A DNA stretch of 15,923 nt from positions 1-15,923 of the forward strand of contig CAZGKE010000075.1 of the NCBI GenBank assembly GCA_964526035.1, given 5' to 3'. The notes beneath the pieces are model-generated. The model was not told the DNA's origin, searched no databases, and was given only the letters and a program-made list of their open reading frames with translations. This DNA is from DAOMOD01 sp964526035. GTDB taxonomy: Bacteria; Pseudomonadota; Gammaproteobacteria; Xanthomonadales; BPKI01. The first letter of the stretch is position 1, and every line of letters starts with the position of its first letter. Shown one piece after another: positions 8,031-15,923 of this stretch. Position numbers and translations under genes: made by a program.

Positions 8031-10406
8031 CTATTCATAGCGAAGTGCCACCAGTGGGTCGGTACGCGCTGCGCGGCGTGCCGGCAACCACACGCCCAGC
8101 GCAGCCACCAACACGAGCAACCCGATTGATGCCACCAACACCAGCGGGTCGCGGGCGTTGACTTCGTAAAGCAGCGATTCGACCAAGCCGGCCAGCAAAA
8201 ATGACGCCAACAGGCCGACGGCGACGCCAAGCCCGACGGCCTTCATCCCGCCGGACAGCACCAGCCGCACAATGTCGCGCCGGCGCGCACCAAGCGCCGC
8301 GCGCACCGAGAGTTCGCGCAGGCGCAATCCAACGGTGTAGGACATCACGCCATAGATGCCGATGCATGCGAGCGCGATGGCCGCTGCGGCGAACAGTCCG
8401 ATCAGAACGAGCATGGTGCGCTGTGGCGCCAGCGCAACCTGTACTTCCTGTTCCAGCGTGCGCAAATTGGTGATCGGCTGCTCCGGATCCAGCGCGGAGA
8501 CGGCCTCGCGCACCGCATCTGCCAGCGCCATGGGCGCGAGTGCGGTTCGCAACACCATGCTCGGCGGGAGGCCGCGTCGCGCCTGAGCGGCATAGACGGC
8601 GGGCGTGGCATCGAAGTGCAGTCCGAAGTGACGAACGGCATCGACCACGCCAACGATCTCCCAGTCGACGCCGAGCACGTGCACGCGTTCGCCGACCGGG
8701 TCCGAGTCGGAAAACAATTCGCGCGCAACACGCGCGTTGATGACTGCCACTGACGGCGCATCGGGCGTATTGTCCGCAGTGCCGAGAACGCGTCCGCGCT
8801 GCAACGTGACACCCATCGCATCGAAATAGCTGCCGCTGACCCAGTTCATCCCGACCAGATAGTCGTCGCGCGGCTCACCGGCGCGGCTGGCCATCTCGGT
8901 CTGACCGCGCCCGCTCAGCGGCAGCGCCGCTGCAGAGCCGACCGCCTCAACGCCGGGAATGGCAGCGATCCTCTCGGACAGCGACTCGACGAAACGCGCA
9001 CGATCGGCATCTTGCGGGTATTTCGCTGCCGGCAGCGACAGATCGAAGGCCAGAATGCGGTCGGAATTGAATCCGGGATCAACTTCCAGGAGCTGGACAA
9101 AACTGCGAAGGAACAACCCAGCGCCGACCAGCAGCACCAAGGTGAATGCGAACTGCGCGACCAGCAGGGATCTCTGTGCCCTCATCCGGGTGCCTGACAC
9201 GGCGCCACGCTCGCCGTCCTTCAGCGCAGTCACCAGTCGGAGCGAGCCCGCACGCAGTGCCGGCAGCAGACCGAACAGCAATCCACAGCCAGCCGCCACC
9301 GCGATAGAGAAGAACAGCACGGGCAGGTCAACCGAGGGCAGCATCATATGCGGCAGCGATCCTGCGACCAGCACGCCGATCGCCTGAACGCCCGCGAACG
9401 CCAGCAACAGACCCAGCAGGCAACCGACAGCCGCCAGCAACAGGCTCTCCGAGAGCACCTGTCGAATCACTCGACTCCGGCTCGCTCCGAGCGCGGCACG
9501 TACGGCCATCTCACGCCCACGCAACTGCCCACGTGCAAGCAGCAGATTCGACACGTTGACGCAGGCGATCAACAGGACAAAGGCGACCGCGCCGAGAAGT
9601 ACCATCAGCGTCGGCCGCAGTGGCGCGGCAAACATCTCGCGCATTGGATCGATGCCTACGCTCCATTCCTGCTTCCAGATGGGGTACTCGGCATTCAGCC
9701 GCTGCTTGATGGATGCCAGCTCGGCCTGCGCTTCGCTTGCGCTGACGCCCGGCGCCAGGCGTCCAAACACCGCGCTCCAGTGTCCGGCACGGCGCCAGGC
9801 GTCCGGTTCTCCGTCGATGACCACCGGAACCAGGAACTGCGCCTCGTCGAACATCAAGGCGTTGGGCGGCAGCACACCGATCACCACGTGCGATTCCTGG
9901 TCCATGCTCACCGTCTTGCCGATGATGTCCCGGTCGCCGCCGAAGCGGCGCTGCCAGAACCCGTGGGCAAGCACCACGATTCGGTTTTCCGCACCGGGAG
10001 TATCCTCGCCGACGGCGAAGCCACGCCCCAGAGCAGGATCGATTCCGAACACCGGAAGAAACTCCGACGATACGCGCAGCCCAGCGACATCCTCGGGATC
10101 CTGTGCGCCTGTGAAATTGATCCGTGTTTGCTGTGCAATCGCCAAGTGCGCGAAGCCCGTCGAGTTCGCCTTCCAATCCTTGAACGCACCACCCGACACG
10201 GAGTTGCGCGCGCCCGGCGCCGGCATTTCGTAGACCTGGACGACTTCGTGCGGGTTCGGATACGGCAGCGGCGCCAGCAGCACCGCATGGACAATGCTGA
10301 AGATGGCCGTGGTCGCCCCGATGCCAAGCGCAAGAGTCAGCACCACCGCAGCGGTGAACCCGGGCTTGGCGGCCAGCTGGCGCAGCGCGAGGCGGAAATC
10401 ACTCAT
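8031..10406 (-). CDS. P3: ABC transporter permease, double-FtsX (ADOP-like), 791 aa
   Basis: I prefer the ATG at 10406 because MSDFRLALRQLAAKPGF aligns with the N-termini of the other permeases. A GTG at 10439 would add 11 residues and overlap the P2 stop as GTGA. Layout: TM1 about 18-40 with GIGATTAIFS and PLPYP; periplasmic domain 1 about 50-262; TMs near 266-290, 318-345 and 360-382; TM5 about 413-434; periplasmic domain 2 about 440-660; TMs near 664-690, 721-745 and 754-775. The coupling segments are RGREMAVRAALGAS (about 296-309) and RLRELSVRAALGAR (about 695-708). The last 17 residues are identical to those of P2, and the DNA there is also close (about 45 of 51 bases). The role is an FtsX-type ABC permease; the substrate is unknown. 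Confidence 0.92.
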   Translation of the reverse strand: MSDFRLALRQLAAKPGFTAAVVLTLALGIGATTAIFSIVHAVLLAPLPYPNPHEVVQVYEMPAPGARNSVSGGAFKDWKANSTGFAHLAIAQQTRINFTGAQDPEDVAGLRVSSEFLPVFGIDPALGRGFAVGEDTPGAENRIVVLAHGFWQRRFGGDRDIIGKTVSMDQESHVVIGVLPPNALMFDEAQFLVPVVIDGEPDAWRRAGHWSAVFGRLAPGVSASEAQAELASIKQRLNAEYPIWKQEWSVGIDPMREMFAAPLRPTLMVLLGAVAFVLLIACVNVSNLLLARGQLRGREMAVRAALGASRSRVIRQVLSESLLLAAVGCLLGLLLAFAGVQAIGVLVAGSLPHMMLPSVDLPVLFFSIAVAAGCGLLFGLLPALRAGSLRLVTALKDGERGAVSGTRMRAQRSLLVAQFAFTLVLLVGAGLFLRSFVQLLEVDPGFNSDRILAFDLSLPAAKYPQDADRARFVESLSERIAAIPGVEAVGSAAALPLSGRGQTEMASRAGEPRDDYLVGMNWVSGSYFDAMGVTLQRGRVLGTADNTPDAPSVAVINARVARELFSDSDPVGERVHVLGVDWEIVGVVDAVRHFGLHFDATPAVYAAQARRGLPPSMVLRTALAPMALADAVREAVSALDPEQPITNLRTLEQEVQVALAPQRTMLVLIGLFAAAAIALACIGIYGVMSYTVGLRLRELSVRAALGARRRDIVRLVLSGGMKAVGLGVAVGLLASFLLAGLVESLLYEVNARDPLVLVASIGLLVLVAALGVWLPARRAARTDPLVALRYE

Positions 10407-10435
10407 GCGACTGCACTCGCAGCGATCGATCCAGT

Positions 10436-12949
10436 TCACTCATAACGCAGTGCCACCAGTGGATCGGTACGCGCGGCGCGGCGCGCCGGAAAGTAGCCGG
10501 CGGCGAGTACCACCAGCGCAAGACAAAGGGCGGCACTGAACAGCACCACCGGATCATGGCCATCGACGCCGAAAAGAAGCGCACCGGAGGCCCGTCCGGC
10601 AAGCACTGCCACGATCAGGCCGACAGTGCCGCCGACCAGTGCCATCCATGCGACCCGCCGCATGACCATCGTGCGCAGCTTGCCGGGCTGCGCGCCGAGG
10701 GCGAGCCGCAGGCCGATCTCTCTGGTCTGCTGGGTCACCGTGTAGGTGAGCACGCCGTACAGACCGAGTGCTGCAAGCAAGGTGGCGAGGATTGCGAAGG
10801 CGGCCGAGAGAATGCCTACGAAGCGGTCCAGCATCACGTTCTCGCGCACCTGGTCGGGCATCGTCCGCAGGTTGTCGACCGGCAGGTTCGGATCCAGCGC
10901 GCGGATCGCTTCGGGTACTGATCTCAAGAGTGTCGCCGGGTCGCCGTCACTGCGCACGTAGAAATTCATGAATCCCAGATTGGGGTCCTGGGTCCGCGGA
11001 GTGAAGTACTGCGGGACGACGGTATCCTTGACGCCGCTGTACTTGGCGTCGGCCACCATGCCCACGATCTCGATGTCGAGTTCGCTGGTGCTTCCGATAC
11101 CCATGCGCTTGCCGACCACCTCCTCGCCGAGCCCGAAGCGCTCCGCGAACGCCCGGTTGACGATGACGACGCGTGGTGCATCGGCGTGATCGGCGGCGCC
11201 GAACTCGCGGCCGGCCAGCAGCGGCATCCCCATCGCTCGGAAGTACCCTTGGCCAATTCGATTGGTGCTCGCGTTGGTGTTCACGCCGGGCGGCGCGTCG
11301 AATCCCTCCACCGAAACGTTGTTGGTCCAGTTGCTACCCGACAGCAGTGGCACCATCGAGGATGTGACGGAACGTGATCCCGGCAGACCTGCGAGGGTCT
11401 CTTCGATCTGGTCAAAGAGTTGTGCCGAACGCTCATGCGGATAGCCGTTGAGTTCGGGCGACACCGAAAAGGTGATCAGCGTTTCCACGTCGATACCGAG
11501 GTCGATGCGGCTGATGTTGGCCAGGCTCTGGGTGAACAGGCCGGCAAGCGCCAGCAGCGCCATCGAGAAAGCAACCTGCACCGTCGCCATGGCATTGCGG
11601 AAGCGCTTCGCCGCCTTGCTGCCGGTGGCCTTTCCAGTCTGCGCACGAAGGGCATCGATGGGCTGCGCGCGAGCCAGGCTGAGCACCGGCAGCAGCCCGA
11701 AGAAGAGTGCCGAGGCCAGCGCCACCAGGAAGGAGAATCCGATCAGACCGGCGTCGAGGCCGAAGCCAACCATGCCCGCGGCAAAATCCGGCAGCATCAG
11801 GGCCATACCGAACTGGGTAAAGAGCGCGATCGGCAGGCTGGCAGCGCCGGCCAGCAGGGCAAGCAGCAATGCCTCGACCATCAGCTGGCCGGCCAACCGC
11901 GCGCGGCTGGCGCCGATCGAGGCGCGCAGCGCCATCTCGCCAGCGCGGGCGGCGCCGTGGATGAGCAGCAGGTTGGCGATGTTCACGCAGGCGATCAGCA
12001 GCACGAGCGCCGTCACGCAAAGCAGCAGCAGCATGGGCGCACCGGTCTGCTCGGGCAGGTTGCTCTGACCGCGCGCGCCGGGCGCGAGCAGCACCTCGCG
12101 CTGCAGGAAGCGCGCCATCCCTTCTTCGCTCATGCCGGTCTGCAGCGGCGCCTCGACGTCGGCGAGAATGCCCTGGTAAATCCCGTTCAGCGCCGCCACC
12201 GCCTGCGCTTCGCTTACGCCGTCTGCAAGCCGGGCGAAAACATAGACCCAGTAGGACCTGCGGTTGTCGTGGTTGGGCAGGCTTTCCGCCTGCGGCAGCC
12301 AGCGGAAGCTGATCGGCATGAAGACGTCGACCCGGGGGCCGATGGTCGTGCCGGTAAAATCGCGCGGCGCGACGCCGACAATTGTCAGCGACTTGCCGTT
12401 GACCACCAGCCGTCGGCCGAGCACCTCGGGATCCTCGCCGAGGCTGTTGCGCCAGTAGGCATGCGCGAGCACCACCGCCTCGGCCTCGCCGTCGACGCGG
12501 TCGTCGCCGCGGTCGAGCAGTCGGCCCAAGGTCGGCTTCAGGCCAAGCACACCGAAATAGCTGCCAGACACCAGCGCGCCCTGACCGCTGGTAGTGCCGC
12601 CCTCATGGGCGAGATTCACGCCGACCAGCCGATGTGCGGCGACCCCGGTGAACACATCCTGTTCGCGCTCGAGGTCGCGAAACATCGGGAAGCTGAAGGT
12701 GTGGTCGCTGTTTCCCGTGCTGTTGTTGGACTGGGAACCGGGCTTGGGACCCGGCGCCATCAGATTCACCAGGCGCTCGGGCTCGAACACCGGAAGCGGC
12801 TTCAGCAACAGGTTTCCGTAGAGCCCGAAAATGGCGGTGTTGGCACCGATGCCGAGCCCCAACGTCAGCACCGCCACCGTGGTGAACAGCGGCCGTGCCA
12901 GCAAGCCGCGCAGGCTGTAGCGAAGGTCGGCAAGGAAGCGATCTAACAT
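10436..12949 (-). CDS. P2: ABC transporter permease, double-FtsX (ADOP-like), 837 aa
   Basis: The ATG at 12949 lies 10 nt past the P1 stop and has a good Shine-Dalgarno sequence that overlaps that stop (TGAGGA). Layout: TM1 about 21-43 with GIGANTAIFG; periplasmic domain 1 about 55-300; TMs near 305-330, 352-382 and 398-422; TM5 about 452-475; periplasmic domain 2 about 480-705; TMs near 710-736, 762-785 and 800-822. The coupling segments are RAGEMALRASIGAS (about 335-348) and QTREIGLRLALGAQ (about 741-754). The tail is PARRAARTDPLVALRYE. It is the longest of the set. The extra length is mostly in periplasmic domain 1, including a Ser/Asn/Gly-rich stretch at about 68-83, probably a surface loop. 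An FtsX-type ABC permease role is well supported; the substrate is not. Confidence 0.93.
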   Translation of the reverse strand: MLDRFLADLRYSLRGLLARPLFTTVAVLTLGLGIGANTAIFGLYGNLLLKPLPVFEPERLVNLMAPGPKPGSQSNNSTGNSDHTFSFPMFRDLEREQDVFTGVAAHRLVGVNLAHEGGTTSGQGALVSGSYFGVLGLKPTLGRLLDRGDDRVDGEAEAVVLAHAYWRNSLGEDPEVLGRRLVVNGKSLTIVGVAPRDFTGTTIGPRVDVFMPISFRWLPQAESLPNHDNRRSYWVYVFARLADGVSEAQAVAALNGIYQGILADVEAPLQTGMSEEGMARFLQREVLLAPGARGQSNLPEQTGAPMLLLLCVTALVLLIACVNIANLLLIHGAARAGEMALRASIGASRARLAGQLMVEALLLALLAGAASLPIALFTQFGMALMLPDFAAGMVGFGLDAGLIGFSFLVALASALFFGLLPVLSLARAQPIDALRAQTGKATGSKAAKRFRNAMATVQVAFSMALLALAGLFTQSLANISRIDLGIDVETLITFSVSPELNGYPHERSAQLFDQIEETLAGLPGSRSVTSSMVPLLSGSNWTNNVSVEGFDAPPGVNTNASTNRIGQGYFRAMGMPLLAGREFGAADHADAPRVVIVNRAFAERFGLGEEVVGKRMGIGSTSELDIEIVGMVADAKYSGVKDTVVPQYFTPRTQDPNLGFMNFYVRSDGDPATLLRSVPEAIRALDPNLPVDNLRTMPDQVRENVMLDRFVGILSAAFAILATLLAALGLYGVLTYTVTQQTREIGLRLALGAQPGKLRTMVMRRVAWMALVGGTVGLIVAVLAGRASGALLFGVDGHDPVVLFSAALCLALVVLAAGYFPARRAARTDPLVALRYE

Positions 12950-12956
12950 TTCGAAG

Positions 12957-12961
12957 TCCTC
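12957..12961 (-). promoter_or_regulatory. Ribosome binding site of P2, overlapping the P1 stop
   Basis: GAGGA on the minus strand starts within the TGA stop of P1 and ends 7 nt before the ATG of P2 at 12949. This is the clearest Shine-Dalgarno sequence in the window and suggests that ribosomes finishing P1 can reload on P2. Confidence 0.7.
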
Positions 12962-15398
12962 AGCTGCTGCGCAGCGAAGTCACGGGATCGAGTCGCCCTG
13001 CCCGCCAGGCAGGAATCAGGCTGGCAATCAGGGCCGCCGACACCAGAGCGCCGACCACGGCGGCGTACACACCAGGGTCCAGGGGCGCCACGCCGTACAG
13101 ATGCGCCGCCAGGGCACGCGCGAGCAGGAAGGCGCCGAACAGGCCGACTACGACGCCGAGCGCCACCATGCGCATGCCCTGCCCGAGGACCAACGCCAGG
13201 ATGCGCGACGGCGCCGCGCCCAGCGACAGACGGATGCCGAACTCGTGGCGCCGCTGCGCCACCGAATAGGTGGTCACGCCGTATAGACCGACCACCGCCA
13301 GCAGCAGCGCAACAGCGCTGAACACGCCCATCAGCGTCATGTTGAAGCGGCGCATCTGGGTGGTGCCAGCCACCATCTGGTCCATGCTGCGCACTTCGAA
13401 CAGGGGAATGTTCGGGTCGAGCTCGCGGATGGCCTGACGCAGTTGCTCGGCGTACGCGAGCGGTTCGCCGCGCACGCGCAGGGCCAGGTAGTACTGGCGC
13501 TGCACCGCATTGCTGTGAGCGATGTAGACCTCGGTTGGAACGTCGCGATCGAGTCCCCACAGGCGCGCATCATTGACCACGCCGACGATGGTCAGCGGGT
13601 CTTCGCCAAGGAAGAATCCAAGCTGTTGCCCGATTGGATCCACATCGGGCAGGAAACGGCGCACGAAAGCATCGTTCACCAGCACGCTGTTGGGCAAAGC
13701 GCCCGGTCGCTTGTCGGCATCGATCAGACCGCGGCCGCGCAGCACCTTCATGCCGACGGCATCGAAGAAGTCGGGATTGACGAATCGCCAGCTGGCATAC
13801 GGCTGCGGCTGTCCGTCGGCCACTTCACGACCGACGACGCTGATGTTGCCACTCATGTTGTCCACGCCGGAGAGCGGCAGTGCGTCGCTGATGCCGACCT
13901 CTTCGACACCGGGGATGGCGCGCAGGCGCTCGACGATGGCGTCGAGCGCCGGCGCCACCGTCTGCGTATGTCGCACGTAGGCGTCCATCATCGCCTCGCC
14001 GGGTATCGTGCTGGCACCCTGCACCACGATTGCCGCCGTGAGCACGTGGGCGGGTTCGACCCCGGTCTCGACCTTGCCGAGTTGACGCAGGCTCTCGATC
14101 AGCAGCCCGGCACCCACCAGCAACGTCAGCGACAGCGCCACTTCGCCAGCGACCAGCAGAGACCGCGCGCGGGCACGCTCGCGACCGCCGCTGCCGCCTC
14201 GTCCCTCTTCCTGCAGCGCACTGCCGGGCGCAGCGCGGCTGGCACGAAGGCCCGGCCACAGGGCGAACAGCGCGACGGTCAGGAATGCCGCGCCGAGTGC
14301 CACCAGAGTCACCCGCAAGCCGACGCCGGCCGCGGCATGAGACGGCATCACGTCCGGTGCCAGCGACAACAGCGCGGGCACCGCAAACGCCGCCAGCGCC
14401 AGACCCATCACGCCACCGAGCAGGGCAATCACCGCTGCCTCGGCAAGCACCAGTCGCACCAGCGCGGCGCGACCGGCGCCGATGGCGGCGCGCACTGCAA
14501 GTTCGCGCTGGCGGCGGCTGCCGCGTGCGAGGAGCATGTTGGCAAGGTTGGCACAGGCGATAAGCAGCACCAGCACCGATGCACCCATGAGCAGCAGCAG
14601 CGGCTCGCGAACACGGCTGTTGAGCAGCTCCGGCAGCGCGGTCAATCGCGCGCCAAGCCCGCCATTCTCGTTGGGGTATTCCTCGCCCAGTCGTTCGTTG
14701 ATGGACGCCAGTACGGTCGACGCCTGTCCGAGGCTGGCCTCGGGCGCGAGTCGACCCAACACCATCAAGTAGTTGCTGCCGCGGTTGCCGATCGCGGGAT
14801 CAAGGTGGGTGGGCAGGTAAATCTGGGTATCGCCCGGATAGCGCATCGCCTTCGGCGCGACTGCCACCACCCGATACGCCTCGCCATTGAGGATGAGGTC
14901 GCGCCCGAGCACATCGGGGTCGGCACCGAAGCGACGCTGCCACAGTCCGTGACTGAGCACCACGACGCGCTCACGGTTGGCCTCCTCCTCTTCACCGAAC
15001 CAACGGCCGATGCCTGGCGCCAGTCCCAGCACCTGCCAGAATCCGGGCGTCACGCGGTAGGCCGCCAGGCGTTCGGCCTCACCGTCGCCGGTGAGATTGA
15101 CCGTGGCCTGGGTGAAGGCGCCCATCGCCGAAAACACTTCGCGACTGCCCTCGGTCCAGTCCCACAGCACGGCGTTCGATACCGGACCACCGAAGTCGCC
15201 CTGGGTCCGGTTGATGCGAACGATGCTGTCAGCCTGCGGGTAGGGAAGCGGCGTCAGCAGCGTGCCCTGGACGACCGAAAAAATGGCCGACACGCTGCCG
15301 ATGCCGAGCGCCAACGTCAGCACGCAGACCGCGAGAAAGCCGGGCTGCCGCAGCAGCGAGCGCAGCGCCAGGCGCAGATCGGAGGCGATGCCGAACAT
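12960..15398 (-). CDS. P1: ABC transporter permease, double-FtsX (ADOP-like), 812 aa
   Basis: The ATG at 15398 is 10 nt after the ATPase stop. The frame extends 49 codons further upstream, but that part lies inside the ATPase gene and does not look like this family, whose N-terminus starts MFGIASDLRLALRSLLRQPG. Layout: TM1 about 21-43 with GIGSVSAIFS and PLPYP; periplasmic domain 1 about 50-262; TMs near 266-292, 312-342 and 362-384; TM5 about 413-434; periplasmic domain 2 about 440-682; TMs near 687-712, 738-762 and 773-797. The coupling segments are RQRELAVRAAIGAG (about 296-309) and RRHEFGIRLSLGAA (about 716-729). The tail, PAWRAGRLDPVTSLRSS, departs from the ALRxE ending of P2-P5. Being first after the ATPase, it is the most likely primary partner. 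The start has only a weak ribosome site, so coupling to the ATPase is likely. Confidence 0.93.
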   Translation of the reverse strand: MFGIASDLRLALRSLLRQPGFLAVCVLTLALGIGSVSAIFSVVQGTLLTPLPYPQADSIVRINRTQGDFGGPVSNAVLWDWTEGSREVFSAMGAFTQATVNLTGDGEAERLAAYRVTPGFWQVLGLAPGIGRWFGEEEEANRERVVVLSHGLWQRRFGADPDVLGRDLILNGEAYRVVAVAPKAMRYPGDTQIYLPTHLDPAIGNRGSNYLMVLGRLAPEASLGQASTVLASINERLGEEYPNENGGLGARLTALPELLNSRVREPLLLLMGASVLVLLIACANLANMLLARGSRRQRELAVRAAIGAGRAALVRLVLAEAAVIALLGGVMGLALAAFAVPALLSLAPDVMPSHAAAGVGLRVTLVALGAAFLTVALFALWPGLRASRAAPGSALQEEGRGGSGGRERARARSLLVAGEVALSLTLLVGAGLLIESLRQLGKVETGVEPAHVLTAAIVVQGASTIPGEAMMDAYVRHTQTVAPALDAIVERLRAIPGVEEVGISDALPLSGVDNMSGNISVVGREVADGQPQPYASWRFVNPDFFDAVGMKVLRGRGLIDADKRPGALPNSVLVNDAFVRRFLPDVDPIGQQLGFFLGEDPLTIVGVVNDARLWGLDRDVPTEVYIAHSNAVQRQYYLALRVRGEPLAYAEQLRQAIRELDPNIPLFEVRSMDQMVAGTTQMRRFNMTLMGVFSAVALLLAVVGLYGVTTYSVAQRRHEFGIRLSLGAAPSRILALVLGQGMRMVALGVVVGLFGAFLLARALAAHLYGVAPLDPGVYAAVVGALVSAALIASLIPAWRAGRLDPVTSLRSS

Positions 15399-15408
15399 GA
15401 GGACTTGC

Positions 15409-15923
<515 letters not shown>

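Noticed and set aside
12950..15408. The 9-mer TGAGGACTT occurs at the P1-P2 gap on the minus strand and at the ATPase-P1 gap on the plus strand.
   Set aside because: It is short and in opposite orientation, and only the P1-P2 copy is placed to act as a ribosome site. Chance is the simplest explanation.

Overview
The window is a GC-rich bacterial segment coded on one strand. Every supported gene lies on the minus strand, so transcription runs from high to low coordinates. Codon use is strongly GC-biased. The two longest intergenic gaps each hold a GTAG-headed palindromic REP doublet (a REPIN-type element). Such doublets are typical of gammaproteobacteria such as Pseudomonas and the Lysobacterales/Xanthomonadales. 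A lysobacterales-like gammaproteobacterium is therefore my best inference, but no marker gene is present to prove it.

Layout in transcription order. A 5'-truncated ABC ATPase of the MacB/LolD class (15409-15923) is followed by an array of seven large permeases, called P1 to P7 here. P1 is 12960-15398, P2 10436-12949, P3 8031-10406, P4 5514-8003, P5 3131-5521, P6 527-2974, and P7 is 1-358 and runs off the window. P1-P6 are 791-837 residues long and share one plan: TM1, a MacB-type periplasmic domain, three TMs, then a second TM, a second periplasmic domain and three more TMs. Each polypeptide is thus two FtsX-type modules in a row, the plan of the ADOP ('acidobacterial duplicated orphan permease') family. 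Unlike classic orphans, this array sits directly behind an ATPase gene.

The ATPase and P1-P5 are packed like one operon, with gaps of 10, 10, 29 and 27 nt and an 8-nt overlap. Spacing then jumps to 156-168 nt before P6 and before P7. Each of these gaps carries a REPIN and a small extra hairpin. The two junctions are related to each other, and P6 and P7 have very similar N-termini, which points to tandem duplication of a gene-plus-junction unit. The 27-28 nt spacer inside the REPIN is in opposite orientation at the two junctions, while the element ends keep the same orientation.

Functionally, each double-module permease could form a complete transmembrane unit, and one ATPase dimer could power several of them. 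The divergent periplasmic domains would then set the substrate or partner. No substrate can be read from the sequence, and no adaptor, regulator or outer-membrane gene is inside the window. No RNA genes, CRISPR arrays, transposases or attachment sites were seen, and no gene-free stretch exceeds 300 bases.
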